From: JAHEJB01 sp037969195
GTDB lineage: Bacteria > Bacteroidota > Rhodothermia > Rhodothermales > Rubricoccaceae
Reading direction: 5' to 3'
Length of the DNA stretch: 27,954 bases
Assembly (NCBI GenBank): GCA_037969195.1
Contig: JBBKWZ010000164.1
Span: 1-27,954, forward strand
Position numbers and translations under genes: made by a program. Shown here piece by piece: positions 15,362 through 24,891 of the stretch. The notes beneath the pieces were generated by a model. That model saw only the letters and a list, made by a program, of their open reading frames with translations. It had not been told where the DNA came from and did not search any database. Within the stretch, counting starts at the first letter, position 1; each line of letters opens with the position of its first letter.

Positions 15362-15390
15362 GGAGCGCCCTGCAACGTGCGGGGTGCTCC
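15362..15390 (+). terminator. Hairpin terminator after the DinB-like gene
   Basis: GGAGCGCCC (15362-15370) pairs with GGGTGCTCC (15382-15390) with one G-U pair, and most of the adjoining TGCA/TGCG also pairs around a short loop. Only a weak T-rich stretch follows (CTGTCATTTG). Confidence 0.6.
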
Positions 15391-15676
15391 CTGTCATTTG
15401 AGGCCACGATGAATCGAACTGCGTCCGTCTCATCACTTCTGATAGGAATGTTGATTGTTCTTTTAGTCGACGCTCAGGATTTCGACGGCGTGGCTGGCCT
15501 CTGCAACTGGGGCTGATAGATTTGGCCATTCTCCTTATCTGGACCGTGGTCTTCGGAGCCCCGTCAATTTTGCGCTTTGGTTGTCCGGTCGATTGGTCCG
15601 GGATCACGGCTGAAGCTGTCGGCCGAAACGATTTCAGTGTCGTTGGGCATCGCCGGCTCTTTCCGGCCACATTGGC
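15391..15676. other. Intergenic stretch between convergent genes, no gene supported
   Basis: Only short or startless frames are present. A 35-codon ATG frame at 15409 begins with a hydrophobic segment but stops early. A second frame, without an upstream ATG, encodes LIDLAILLIWTVVFGAPS, a membrane-helix-like piece, and then runs into the neighbouring minus-strand gene. Together they could be the remains of a small membrane protein gene, but no family is recognisable. Confidence 0.4.
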
Positions 15677-16771
15677 CTACTTCCGCACTACGTCAATCGT
15701 CCATGTTTCGTTGAATGTGGCACCGCGATCAGTGCTCGATTCCGCGAACCACTGGTAGCGGTCGGCTTCGACCGTTTGGAATATCCACCGCGAGATGGTG
15801 TCTCTCAGGTTCGTGTTGAAGTTGTGGAGCACCATGCGGTCACCCTCCCAATTGCCTCCGAAGTGCAGCAAAGAATTGCTCCGGTTGTTCAGATAGAGGG
15901 ATTCCCAGCGACGTTCTGCACGGTTGTAGAGGCGAAGGATGGACGTCGCAGCTTCCGCATGGCTGGGGTCCAGACTGAACCAGCTGTGCTCGAGAATGGC
16001 GCGGCCGTCTAAGGCAAATACGGCTGTAGTCGTGGTCGGATACTGAACCCAGTTGCCGCCGAGCAACATATTATGGTTAGCGGTCCATTCGCCAAGAAGA
16101 AAATCAAATTGGCGCGCTTCCACAGGTTGCGATGAGGAGGCCGTTCCATAATCATCACGGACGCGCATGAAATCATCCGAATGATCGCGGCGGGAATAGT
16201 CCTTTCGCAAAGTCGGACGCCACGTCTGGCGATCATTCACTGACTCCTCGAGAAGGACGGCAAGCACGTCGTCTGAGGCAAACGTGTACGTCAGCCGGTA
16301 AAACGTCAACGTTCCACTGCCACGTCGTCTACCCGCCGTCGTGAGAACGAGCTGGTTGGCGTTAAACGCTCCATCGTACAGCGTCATGCTTTCTGAGTAG
16401 TTACTCGATTCGCCGAGTTCAAACCTGTTGGATGCGGGGTTATAGACCAGAAAGGCCATTGCGTCATTGCTGTTGCCCTCTCGATCATAATCCCCCACAT
16501 GCAGCCGTTCCATGTACGACCATCCGCGATTCATCAACGACACATCGGCCTGTCCAACAGTCGATAACGTCGTTGAGTCGGTTGGATATCGTGTGATATC
16601 TACGTCCCACTGGCCGACATAGCTGTGCAGCTTGTCAAGCGCCTCTGGCGCACTCGCACTTCGTTCGGCAAGCGTCCTCCCCTCATCAAATAGTCGGCCG
16701 TCATGAATAGGCTGAGAAGACGCGATAGGCCCGAAGGAGAGGGCAACAATGGCGAGGAAAGCTGGACGCAT
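15677..16771 (-). CDS. Exported protein with two DUF1579-like (lipocalin-type) repeats
   Basis: 364 residues from the ATG whose first base is 16771; an ATG 14 codons upstream is open but would disrupt the signal peptide. The N-terminal signal begins MRPAFLAIVALSF and ends near IASSQ. The body contains two similar halves, each starting with a length-plus-tryptophan motif: LHSYVGQWDVDITRYP at about residue 50 and FDFLLGEWTANHNM at about 225. Each continues with strands ending in tryptophan-rich segments. This LxGxW arrangement is typical of DUF1579 and related beta-barrel binding domains. Likely a periplasmic small-molecule-binding protein; ligand unknown. Confidence 0.72.
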   Translation of the reverse strand: MRPAFLAIVALSFGPIASSQPIHDGRLFDEGRTLAERSASAPEALDKLHSYVGQWDVDITRYPTDSTTLSTVGQADVSLMNRGWSYMERLHVGDYDREGNSNDAMAFLVYNPASNRFELGESSNYSESMTLYDGAFNANQLVLTTAGRRRGSGTLTFYRLTYTFASDDVLAVLLEESVNDRQTWRPTLRKDYSRRDHSDDFMRVRDDYGTASSSQPVEARQFDFLLGEWTANHNMLLGGNWVQYPTTTTAVFALDGRAILEHSWFSLDPSHAEAATSILRLYNRAERRWESLYLNNRSNSLLHFGGNWEGDRMVLHNFNTNLRDTISRWIFQTVEADRYQWFAESSTDRGATFNETWTIDVVRK

Positions 16772-16799
16772 GAGCGGGAACAGGTCAGTGACTATGCTA

Positions 16800-16832
16800 A
16801 AAACATAGCACACCCGATATGCTCCGCGCCAA
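16800..16832 (-). promoter_or_regulatory. Candidate promoter for the DUF1579-like gene
   Basis: Read on the minus strand, TTG (16832-16830) is followed after 22 bases by TATGTTTT (16807-16800), close to the Bacteroidota TAnnTTTG box. A CTATG/CATAG inverted repeat overlaps the -7 box. Spacing is one base outside the usual range. Confidence 0.3.
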
Positions 16833-16903
16833 TGTGCACCACGCTCGAATTCCCCAGAGCGCGTTAGGCCCGTCAGGCCCTTGAACCACCGCCAACAAAT
16901 TGA

Positions 16904-19900
16904 CTAGCGGACGAGCGAAATCCGGTGTGTGCTCGTTGTGATGAAGCCCGGTCCAACGGCTCGAACGAGATAGGGCCCACTTGCCATGCCGGATAGCTCA
17001 ACCGGTACGTCGACTGTCTCGTCGCCACCTGACAAAGTGATGTTCTTCTGCACGAGGCGCCCGAGTAGATCGTAGACTTCGATGGAGTAACTCCCAAGTT
17101 CCGTTGTTTTCAGCCGAACGGTAGTGGATCCGTTGAACGGGTTCGGGAAGACCCGCTCGATTGCGAGATCCTCCAGATCAGGAAAACTATTTGGATCGGT
17201 CGGTTGTACGGAGCCAATAGAAACGTTGCTGAACGTGCCTGCGGCCAAGTCACCATTGCCATTAACGTCCGTTGATGTTGCGGCGAGACCTATAAGTACG
17301 GAGTCGCCCAAAACAACCGTAATCGTTCCGAGAACAGTCCAGGATGTGCCGTTGTCAGAAATTAAACCGGTGAATACATCACCTTCTCGCTGAAGACGAA
17401 ACCAAATGGCACCTTCATGATCGGTAGCATTGAGCCCTGAAGTTGTGTCCGCGGCGAGTGGGCGGAATTGGACTAACTGGCCGTTTTCCGGCGTTCCGGC
17501 CAACATCACGTAGGGCGATTGGGTATCGAGAGATGAACGGATCATAAGTCCGACCTTGGCCCACGGGTGGCTTGCATCAACCGCGTCAAGCCGAGCCGTA
17601 ATTGAGACGTCACCCTGTTGGGTCATGCAAGCGAACTGGAAGGAATCGGTATCGCCCCAGAGGTCACCGTTGCCTGTTATTATGAACGTATCTCCGGTCA
17701 CCGTTGTGTTGCCTGCCGCCGAGACCGGCCCTATATCCGTCGCGATCCAGCCCAAGGGAAGGCCTTGAGCGATCGATGGCTCCGTGAGGGAGAAGGTGCG
17801 CAGTTCTCCTACGGAGATAAAGCGAGCGGATCCGCCTGGTTCTCCGTAGATCCGGATCGCGTCACCTTCGAGGGCGCGGAATTGCAGCTCATAGGTGTTG
17901 TACGTCGCACCGTCATTGCCCCGGTACTCCGAGAATGACGTCAAGAACTGGGCTTCCGTCCACGTGCCTTCGCTGCGAACTTCAACTCGAAGTGTTTCAA
18001 ACCAGCCGCCATCGTGGAAATAGCGGCCTTCTTGGAAGGTGACCCTAGAGAAAAGAAGTGGCTCGGAATACTCGTATCCGATCCAGTCTTCCGTCCGCCC
18101 CCCGCCAGCGTCGTCCGTGAATGTATCAAACTGGCCAAGCGAACTTTCATCGCCAACCGGTGGGAAAATGCCGTCATGAATCACGCCAATACCCTGGTTG
18201 TTGCCACCCGGGAGCTGGCTTTTTAGCGTGATGGGCGTTCCGACGTTTGTTACATCGAACTCTTCGTCGGACGACACCCTAAGTCCGAGTTCGTCGCTCG
18301 AAGTAAGGCCCGTATCGTCAGTGACGGTAAGATAGATCCGGTAGTGAACAGCCTCGCCTGCTACACCGTGGCCCGGAACGGTGAACGTAGGAGATTGCTC
18401 ATCGGACTCGAGAAAATTGGGGTGCTCATGGCCATTGTGGACCTGCGCGACACTCCAGTGATACCCGAGCGTGGACGCGTCTTGATCGGGGTCATAGGCC
18501 AGAGCGACAAGATCGACGTCATCACCTGGGGATGCCGCGTAGGCTTCATCCGGACGAATGATGGTTGCCTGCGGAGCGCCGCTTCCGCTTCCGGCGGTAA
18601 TGGTGATGTCTGCCGAACCCGTCAAATTCGAGGGATCGGTTACGGTAAGTGTAACGAGATACAGGCCAGGCTCTTCATAGAAGTAAGTCGGGTTAGGCAG
18701 AGTGGAACCGTTCCCGTCTCCAAACTCCCAGGCATACCTGAGCGGCAAACCCTCTGGATCAAAGGATGCATCACCTTCAAAGTTGACAATGAATGGTGCC
18801 GTACCTGAAGTGGGCGTTGCCGATATAACAGCGACGGGCGACTCGTTGGATGTAGGGCTGTTGTAGCCAAGGCGGTATACGCTCCCGCTTCCAATCTCTA
18901 CAAGAAGTAAGTGTTCTTGATAAGGGTCGTAGGTGATCTGAACGGGGAAGCCGAGGTTCTCTCCAAAGAGGTTGTGGTTCAGGAAATTGTCGTCTGCGTC
19001 AACGTGGGCGAAAGCCATCCATCCGAACGCGAAATCGCCGTAGAAATAGGCGTCACGGTACTCCGCTGGATATACCAAACCCCTATAAAAGGCTCCTCCG
19101 AGAGCGCTATAGCCAATCTGGCCGGGAGGATTGGATTGGTTTGGATCTGCATGACTCCAGTACGCCTGTGGGTCTGTTCGCGCAGGCATTTCGATGCACC
19201 CGTTCGTAGCTGGTAGGGCAACTTGGTACCCAGGTTGAGGAAATGGGCCTTCGTAGCATGGCCAGGCAAAGTTTTCGCCGCTGGTCGAGACCTGTTGTTC
19301 TTCCCAAGTAACCCAGCCTACTTCGCCGATGTACACGGAGCCGGGTCGTCCATCGTTCGGATTTGTGCTTCCGTTGCTGCGAACGCCGAAGCGGAAGGGA
19401 TTCCTCAGTCCATACGCCCAAACTTTGGACGCGTTTTCGGTTGGGTCACCAGTATAGAACGGATTGGAGCTGAGGCCATTTCCGCTGATCGGATCGATAC
19501 GGAGGATCTTCCCACCTAAACTTTGAATGCGCAGGGTTCGGAACGCGCCGATGTCTTCACTTGGGTCAAGACGGCCTGGCCCGAAGCAGTTGGGATAGAG
19601 TCCACCGGCATCAACTTCGTTGTAGCTCGCGCTGTCGCCAGTAGAAATGAGCAGTGTTCCGTCACTTCCGAACGCGAGGGTGCCGCCATTGTGGGAGTAG
19701 AAGCACGCCGGAATTCCCGTAGCGAAAGTTTCTCCTACCAACACGTTGCGCGACAATAGGTTGGCCGCATTTGGATCCAATACGCTTGCCGTGTAACTCG
19801 ATACGCGGCCGAATGCGTCGAAGCGGTCCCGGTCTCCGGTTCCGTCATGGTCCACGGCGTAGTACAGATAAACTCGGCCGTTTGTCGCGAAGTCTGGGTC

Positions 19901-20239
19901 GATGGTGAAGCCCAATAATCCTCGGTCGCCTTGGCTGAGCACCTCATCTTGCAAGTCGAGGAAGGGAGTTGCGAGACGAATGCCGTTCTCGACGACGTGT
20001 ACCACGCCAGCTTTCTCTGCAACGAATAGACGACCGTCAGGGAGGGCAGCAACGGCAACCGGTTGCTGGAAGGTCGTTCCTGGGACCGCGTTCTCGAGGT
20101 AGAACCCTGCGGGAAGAGATGCAGCGCCAATGGAATGATTCGATTCCGGAAGGTTTGCAAAAATCTCACCTTGTGCTCTCGCAAGGGCCCCATTCAGTAG
20201 AAGAACAGCGAATGCTAGGCTGCTAATTGTGCGGTACAT
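16904..20239 (-). CDS. Secreted sugar-dehydrogenase-like (GSDH/Hhip fold) protein with PKD and T9SS sorting domain
   Basis: 1111 residues from the ATG whose first base is 20239, which begins a signal peptide (MYRTISSLAFAVLLLNGALA); a longer frame adds 25 unlikely residues. Domains: residues about 40-465 are a PQQ glucose/sorbosone dehydrogenase-type propeller with SHNGGTLAFGSDGTLLISTGD, YGLRNPFRFG and GEVGWVTWEEQQ. About 465-550 is a PKD domain (YAWEFGDGN). About 555-660 is a second Ig/PKD-like region. About 665-815 is a discoidin-like beta-domain, and about 825-1005 a DUF1349-like domain. About 1020-1111 is a type A T9SS sorting domain (FPNPFNGSTTV to the end). Exported by T9SS to the surface or medium. 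Whether PQQ is bound is unclear. Confidence 0.92.
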   Translation of the reverse strand: MYRTISSLAFAVLLLNGALARAQGEIFANLPESNHSIGAASLPAGFYLENAVPGTTFQQPVAVAALPDGRLFVAEKAGVVHVVENGIRLATPFLDLQDEVLSQGDRGLLGFTIDPDFATNGRVYLYYAVDHDGTGDRDRFDAFGRVSSYTASVLDPNAANLLSRNVLVGETFATGIPACFYSHNGGTLAFGSDGTLLISTGDSASYNEVDAGGLYPNCFGPGRLDPSEDIGAFRTLRIQSLGGKILRIDPISGNGLSSNPFYTGDPTENASKVWAYGLRNPFRFGVRSNGSTNPNDGRPGSVYIGEVGWVTWEEQQVSTSGENFAWPCYEGPFPQPGYQVALPATNGCIEMPARTDPQAYWSHADPNQSNPPGQIGYSALGGAFYRGLVYPAEYRDAYFYGDFAFGWMAFAHVDADDNFLNHNLFGENLGFPVQITYDPYQEHLLLVEIGSGSVYRLGYNSPTSNESPVAVISATPTSGTAPFIVNFEGDASFDPEGLPLRYAWEFGDGNGSTLPNPTYFYEEPGLYLVTLTVTDPSNLTGSADITITAGSGSGAPQATIIRPDEAYAASPGDDVDLVALAYDPDQDASTLGYHWSVAQVHNGHEHPNFLESDEQSPTFTVPGHGVAGEAVHYRIYLTVTDDTGLTSSDELGLRVSSDEEFDVTNVGTPITLKSQLPGGNNQGIGVIHDGIFPPVGDESSLGQFDTFTDDAGGGRTEDWIGYEYSEPLLFSRVTFQEGRYFHDGGWFETLRVEVRSEGTWTEAQFLTSFSEYRGNDGATYNTYELQFRALEGDAIRIYGEPGGSARFISVGELRTFSLTEPSIAQGLPLGWIATDIGPVSAAGNTTVTGDTFIITGNGDLWGDTDSFQFACMTQQGDVSITARLDAVDASHPWAKVGLMIRSSLDTQSPYVMLAGTPENGQLVQFRPLAADTTSGLNATDHEGAIWFRLQREGDVFTGLISDNGTSWTVLGTITVVLGDSVLIGLAATSTDVNGNGDLAAGTFSNVSIGSVQPTDPNSFPDLEDLAIERVFPNPFNGSTTVRLKTTELGSYSIEVYDLLGRLVQKNITLSGGDETVDVPVELSGMASGPYLVRAVGPGFITTSTHRISLVR

Positions 20240-20411
20240 AATGGGCTTTTTGGCGTGCCGTACAATCCTGTCCAACTGGAGAACCAAGTGCTCAATTAGA
20301 CTTGATGTCCTCAATATTCGTAACCAAATGGTTGCCCGGTTGGCGACGTAACTGGCATTATTCTACGGTTTGGACCACTGCTAACTCGGCGGCATCATCG
20401 TGGTTGCGTCG

Positions 20412-21128
20412 TCAGTCGAGCAAACGAATAAGATGGAAGCTGACTACAGCGCTTCCAATAAATCGTCGAGACGGCGATTCAATCGCGGGATCGGGCTCCA
20501 GCAGTTCAACATCTTTGAAGAAGTACGATCCAGTGTAGCCAATGCGAACGCCCTGCGTTGTTCGACGGCCTCTCCCGAAATACGCACCAAGTGCTACTGT
20601 TCCGCCAGCACCGAGTCTGAACTGGCCGTCTCCAATACCGCCAAGCAGTCCGTTCAGGGCTTCGTCGGCTTCGCGCAAACCGTTGTTGTTCATGTCGGCG
20701 AAGTAGGGCCATTGATAGCCAAACGTTGGACCGGCAGATACCTGTACGTAGGGTCGAAAGTTGTCCTCGATCTGGCCTGACAACACGCGCTGTTCTACCC
20801 CGACGTGGAGAGGAGCAAGCAGCATGTAGTTCCGCTTGAAAGGGGTCACCGTGTCTCCAAACAGCCCGACGAAGAACTGTTGCTCGCGGGGGTCTTTTGC
20901 GACGGCCAAGTTGATCTCAATGATTCCAGATGCGCTTGCTCCCACTTTGGCGCGGTACAATCCGCCGAGTCCAAAACCGGACTCGTTGAGCTGAATCGAG
21001 AGCCCTCCACCAGTTCCATACAACGCCATTGTCGAATCTGCCACTGCTTCCGGGAAGATCTCGTCCGGTTGGGAAATCGCCGTCGCAGCGGCGCACAAGG
21101 AGAGAATGACGAGTGCAATGGCACGCAT
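20412..21128 (-). CDS. Small outer-membrane beta-barrel-like exported protein
   Basis: 238 residues from the ATG whose first base is 21128, giving a signal MRAIALVILSLCAAATAIS; an in-frame ATG nine codons upstream gives a poorer signal. The mature protein alternates glycine/aromatic beta-strands: GGGLSIQLNESGFGLGGLYR, PYVQVSAGPTFGYQWPYF and GVRIGYTGSYFF. It has one Asp/Asn-rich turn (ADMNNNGLREADEALNG) that resembles an EF-hand-like or dockerin-type calcium loop. No named family is recognised; an 8-10-stranded barrel is likely. It is divergent from the LolC/E-type gene; its stop lies 172 bases upstream of the start of the T9SS cargo gene. Confidence 0.7.
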   Translation of the reverse strand: MRAIALVILSLCAAATAISQPDEIFPEAVADSTMALYGTGGGLSIQLNESGFGLGGLYRAKVGASASGIIEINLAVAKDPREQQFFVGLFGDTVTPFKRNYMLLAPLHVGVEQRVLSGQIEDNFRPYVQVSAGPTFGYQWPYFADMNNNGLREADEALNGLLGGIGDGQFRLGAGGTVALGAYFGRGRRTTQGVRIGYTGSYFFKDVELLEPDPAIESPSRRFIGSAVVSFHLIRLLD

Positions 21129-21239
21129 GCTGGCAAGGTATCTTCGAGTGTCCAAGAAAGGGAGGAGAGTGCGCCAATGAAAGGCAGAATGTTCGTCCCT
21201 ATTCAGTTCTTGGCAGATCGTGACAGGTAATTCGCACCA

Positions 21240-22502
21240 GTGGACTATCGCCTCCTCATTGCTCGTCGTTACCTCGTCAGCCGCCGCCGACTGACACTAA
21301 TTTCGGCGGTGAGCGGCATCTCCGTGGGCGGTGTTGCGCTCGGTGTTGCTGCTCTGATCGTTGTTTTGAGTGTGATGAACGGCTTCTATGATTTGGTACG
21401 CGATCTCTTGGTTTCCTACGATCCGCATGTCAGGATAGAAGCCGTGGAAGGGCGCGGACTCACGAACCCGGACTCTCTTGCGAATGTGGCTAGGCTAGAT
21501 CCCCATGTCGTCTCGGCGACTCCGTTTGTTGAGGGAAAGGCGTTGCTCACCAGCCCCGGTGCTGGTGAATTGAACCGGGTGGTCATCGTCCGCGGTGTGG
21601 ACGGCTCATTGGTGGACGGCTCAGTTGCGAGAGCAGTGATGATGGGATCGTTCGATGTTGTGCGGCGACCGACGGGTGCCGGAATCGTTATGGGCGCAGG
21701 GGTTACATCTCAGATGGGACTCTTTCCGGGTCCAACTGGCGACGATGGGAGTCGGGTCGCTTTGCTCTCGGCGCCAGCACTGGAAAGGATGATTGTTCAG
21801 TACCCCTTCGGCCTTCCCGATCAACAGGTTTTCAACCTCCGTGGAACGTACGAACTCGATCCGGCCTATGACGAGAACCACGTTTTCGTAGATATTGAAG
21901 AGGCACAGCGGCTTTTCAGGATGCGGGGTTCAGTTAGCGGAATCGACCTACGGCTGGATGATGTAGACGCGTCGGACAAGGTGAAGGCTCACCTCGAACG
22001 GGTTCTGGATCCCAGTCAATTCCGCGTCCGAACGTGGTACGATCTCCAACCCTCACTTTACGCAGTTATGAAGCTGGAGAAATGGGCTGCGAGCGCCATC
22101 CTTATTCTCATCGTCGTTGTTGCAGCCTTCAATATTGTGGGAGCGCTCACGATGATTGTTATCGAAAAACGGCGCGACTTGGGGGCGCTGCAGGCTATGG
22201 GCGCAACCAAGAAAGATGTGCAGCGGATATTCTTGCTTGAGGGGTTGCTGGTAGGTGGTCTCGGTGCTGGGATAGGTTTGGGACTTGGCCTTGGATTGTC
22301 GTTGCTCCAGAAGTACACCGGAATTGTGAAGCTGGCCCAGGCGGAGTCGTTTATCATCGATGCCTACCCCATCGCCGTTCGGTTTTCCGATATCGGTCTG
22401 ATCCTGCTTGTGGCAACGGGCCTATGTGTGTTGGCAGCGGTCTATCCGGCCAAAAGAGCTGGATCGGTTCAGCCCGCCCACGTCGTGCGCGGCGCAGGCT
22501 AA
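21240..22502 (+). CDS. Lipoprotein-releasing ABC transporter permease (LolC/LolE, FtsX-like)
   Basis: 420 residues, starting at GTG 21240; no in-frame ATG lies upstream. It begins MDYRLLIARRYLVSRRR, then helix 1 with ISAVSGISVGGVALGVAALIV, the N-terminal pattern of LolC/E. A periplasmic MacB-type domain spans about 50-265. Three more helices follow with NIVGALTMIVIEKRRDLGAL and QAMGATKKDVQRIFLLEG, the coupling region contacting the LolD ATPase. The complex extracts lipoproteins from the inner membrane for delivery to the outer membrane. No LolD gene is adjacent. The next gene encodes a lipoprotein, but that association may be chance. Confidence 0.9.
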   Translation: MDYRLLIARRYLVSRRRLTLISAVSGISVGGVALGVAALIVVLSVMNGFYDLVRDLLVSYDPHVRIEAVEGRGLTNPDSLANVARLDPHVVSATPFVEGKALLTSPGAGELNRVVIVRGVDGSLVDGSVARAVMMGSFDVVRRPTGAGIVMGAGVTSQMGLFPGPTGDDGSRVALLSAPALERMIVQYPFGLPDQQVFNLRGTYELDPAYDENHVFVDIEEAQRLFRMRGSVSGIDLRLDDVDASDKVKAHLERVLDPSQFRVRTWYDLQPSLYAVMKLEKWAASAILILIVVVAAFNIVGALTMIVIEKRRDLGALQAMGATKKDVQRIFLLEGLLVGGLGAGIGLGLGLGLSLLQKYTGIVKLAQAESFIIDAYPIAVRFSDIGLILLVATGLCVLAAVYPAKRAGSVQPAHVVRGAG

Positions 22503-22613
22503 GGGTAGTTAGGGTAGGGAGATATTGTTTAAGGAGGCTGCGATTCCGGCCGATAACCCGCGCGTACCGTTTCGCAATTGGGGTCCGCCAACCCCGTTCC
22601 CTTCCGCAGCAAA

Positions 22614-23555
22614 ATGACAATCTCACTTCGCAAGTATCTCGGGGCAGCTCTTCTGTTTCTGGCCACACCCCTTCTGTTTGCCGCATGTGATGGCAGCGAC
22701 GTTTCTTCCGACGTCAACGCGCTCCTGATTGATGCCCGCATCGCACGTCAATCCGGCGACATCGAAACAGCTATTAATCTGCTTGAGTCAGCGATGGCTC
22801 AGGCGCCGGATAACGCATCCGTACGTGTTGAGTTGGGTTCAGCCTATCTCGATCGCGACGGGATTGATGTTCTCGACATAGATCGCATTGCCCTTTTTCT
22901 CACGACGATTGAGGAAAATCCAGGTGTCACGTCCGGGTCTTCTTATCAGAATGCCGGCGGCGTCTGTCGGTACGAAGACGATCCGGATGCTCATCCGTTC
23001 AATCCGCGCGATTATGTGGAGTACGTCGAGCTCTACTCTGACCGAGAGCTTATCCAGAATGTCATCGGTTTGTTGAACGGCCAAGATGCGAACGGCATCG
23101 ACCTCAGCATCATGCCAGATGAGCTGCGCGCCGTCAGCCTTTGTGAGGGAATTGTCGACGGAGAACTCATTTACGACAGCGAAGCCGCGCTTGCCTCAAT
23201 GCGTGGGCTCGGCCTGAACGACGACGAAATCGCAACGGCATTAGTTGTTAACGCGGTCGCCCGTTTCCTTGAGGCGTATTTCTTTATTGTTGAAGATGTG
23301 CCTCAGGTTACATCTTGGTATCAGGTTGAGCACAATCGCGGCGACTATGTAGGCGTTTGCGCTGACGATCCGGAGGCCCTTCGTCTTCAGGTGCAAGAAG
23401 CGATTAAGGATCTCGGCGAGTCGATTACCTCTCTGGATCTTCGCGATCAGGTTCTGGGTGGCGGCACCGCTTCTCATGAACTCGTACAGCACGTTCTAAA
23501 CGCGTACGAGGCCATTGAAGAAGATCTTGGCGAACACTGTAACGGGGGTCAATAA
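22614..23555 (+). CDS. Lipoprotein with TPR-like N-terminal region
   Basis: 313 residues from the ATG at 22614; a GTG-type extension 12 codons longer would spoil the signal. The signal MTISLRKYLGAALLFLATPL ends at FAAC, a lipobox-like site. Residues about 35-75 (IARQSGDIETAINLLESAMA, followed by APDNASVRVELGSAYL) form one or two tetratricopeptide-like helical pairs. The remainder is acidic and helical, with scattered cysteines that could form disulfides (in GGVCRYEDD, SLCEGI, GVCADD and GEHCN). Not recognised beyond that. It is followed by a strong terminator and then an outer-membrane barrel gene, a common pairing of lipoprotein and barrel. Confidence 0.7.
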   Translation: MTISLRKYLGAALLFLATPLLFAACDGSDVSSDVNALLIDARIARQSGDIETAINLLESAMAQAPDNASVRVELGSAYLDRDGIDVLDIDRIALFLTTIEENPGVTSGSSYQNAGGVCRYEDDPDAHPFNPRDYVEYVELYSDRELIQNVIGLLNGQDANGIDLSIMPDELRAVSLCEGIVDGELIYDSEAALASMRGLGLNDDEIATALVVNAVARFLEAYFFIVEDVPQVTSWYQVEHNRGDYVGVCADDPEALRLQVQEAIKDLGESITSLDLRDQVLGGGTASHELVQHVLNAYEAIEEDLGEHCNGGQ

Positions 23556-23564
23556 CAAAAACTT

Positions 23565-23600
23565 GGCGGGAGAGGGTTTCACTCTCCCGCCTTCCTTTCT
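23565..23600 (+). terminator. Rho-independent terminator after the TPR lipoprotein
   Basis: GGCGGGAGAG (23565-23574) pairs perfectly with CTCTCCCGCC (23582-23591) around a 7-base loop, followed by TTCCTTTCT. It overlaps the leader of the next gene, supporting the start at 23626 rather than the upstream open frame. Confidence 0.8.
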
Positions 23601-23625
23601 CCGCCAACCTTCCACCCCCGGTAAC

Positions 23626-24870
23626 ATGTGCTACCGATTCCCGATACTGGCTCTTCTGTGCGTCAGCTCGACAATTGGTGTCGCAGCACAGGAATTTGGT
23701 TCTCTACAGCAGGATTCCCGCCCCACTGTCGCCGGACTTCAGGTTCGTGCAATGGGTGGGGCCGTAGGTGCGGTACCTATGGATGAAACGGCCTTCTTCT
23801 ACAACCCGGCTCATTTGGCGCGTTTGGATTTATCTCGCCCACGGATCACATTTGTAGGTGTCGGCGCTGGCGTGAGCAGCCGTATTCTTGAAGAGTATAG
23901 GTTTGTTCGCGATGAACTGAATCCAGCTGTGGAAGAAGGGCTCGAAGAGATTCGAGAAAACGACTATGACCGCCTCGTGGAATTGTACGACCGGGCTCTC
24001 GAGCTGGGCAGTACGCAGTCGACATCAAAGGCGATGGTCTACGGTCCGGCCGTCCAGATGAGGATCTCCGACAACGAGGCAATTGGCGTCGGCTTGTTTG
24101 CTACTAATTCGTTCCGCATGCAATTCACTGACGCTGGTGTTGGTGTACCGCGGCTTGATGTGTTCGACCAAGTGGATATCATCTTGCCGGTAAATGGAGC
24201 TTTCGGGATTCCTGGTTCTCCGCTAGCGGTAGGAGCGACAGCCAGTTATACCCGACGATACGTGACCGCCAAGGGTGCCCTTCTTGAGCAGTTAGACGCG
24301 GATGAGGAGCACCTCTACGTGTTGAACGGTTCAAGCGTGGCACTCGATCTAGGTATCCATGGGCAGGATATTGTACCGAACGTGGACGTAGGAGCGGCCT
24401 TCTATAGGGTCGTCGGAGGAGGATTCAATTACAAGTACCGCAGTCGAATCGACCTTACTGGGAATGACGGCCCGAACGACGAGGCAGAAATCGCAGCTCT
24501 CGAAGAACGATTCAATGCGCGCCAATCGAAACCGACCTATCGAATTGGTGCCGCATATCGCGTGCCTATCCCGCTGCGCGCGCAAACGGTTGTTAATGCC
24601 GTCACATTCGCCACCGACTACGTAAGTGCTTCCACATCCGAGTACGAACAGACAGCAGGCGCGCATTTCCGTATGGGGATTGGCGCTCAGCTCGGTGGAA
24701 TGTTTTCGCTCTACTCCGGCTATAGCCAGGGGTATCCTTCCTTCGGAGCTAGCGTTAACCTCAGGTTCGTCGATCTTGAATACGCCTATTTTGGTATCGA
24801 AGACGGGCGTACCGCAGGCCAGCTGGGCCGTTTCAATCACAACATTCAGATCCGTTTCGGCCTATTCTAG
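23626..24870 (+). CDS. Outer-membrane beta-barrel protein, FadL/TraF_2-like
   Basis: 414 residues from the ATG at 23626; the frame is open back into the preceding gene but crosses its terminator. A signal peptide ends VAAQ. The mature N-terminus reads VRAMGGAVGAVPMDETAFFYNPAHLARL, the AMGGA...FYNPA hatch motif shared by FadL-like and TraF_2/PorV-like barrels. The middle part holds an acidic helical insert (about 95-130) and many alternating strands. The last residues, IQIRFGLF, end in phenylalanine as BAM substrates do. Possible roles are uptake of hydrophobic compounds or an assembly function; nothing in the context decides this. Confidence 0.82.
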   Translation: MCYRFPILALLCVSSTIGVAAQEFGSLQQDSRPTVAGLQVRAMGGAVGAVPMDETAFFYNPAHLARLDLSRPRITFVGVGAGVSSRILEEYRFVRDELNPAVEEGLEEIRENDYDRLVELYDRALELGSTQSTSKAMVYGPAVQMRISDNEAIGVGLFATNSFRMQFTDAGVGVPRLDVFDQVDIILPVNGAFGIPGSPLAVGATASYTRRYVTAKGALLEQLDADEEHLYVLNGSSVALDLGIHGQDIVPNVDVGAAFYRVVGGGFNYKYRSRIDLTGNDGPNDEAEIAALEERFNARQSKPTYRIGAAYRVPIPLRAQTVVNAVTFATDYVSASTSEYEQTAGAHFRMGIGAQLGGMFSLYSGYSQGYPSFGASVNLRFVDLEYAYFGIEDGRTAGQLGRFNHNIQIRFGLF

Positions 24871-24891
24871 TCCTTATCGGACGATAAACCC

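Noticed and set aside
15347..15670. 107-codon minus-strand frame between DinB and DUF1579 genes
   Set aside because: No domain, highly basic, and it runs into the DinB terminator. Not supported as a gene.
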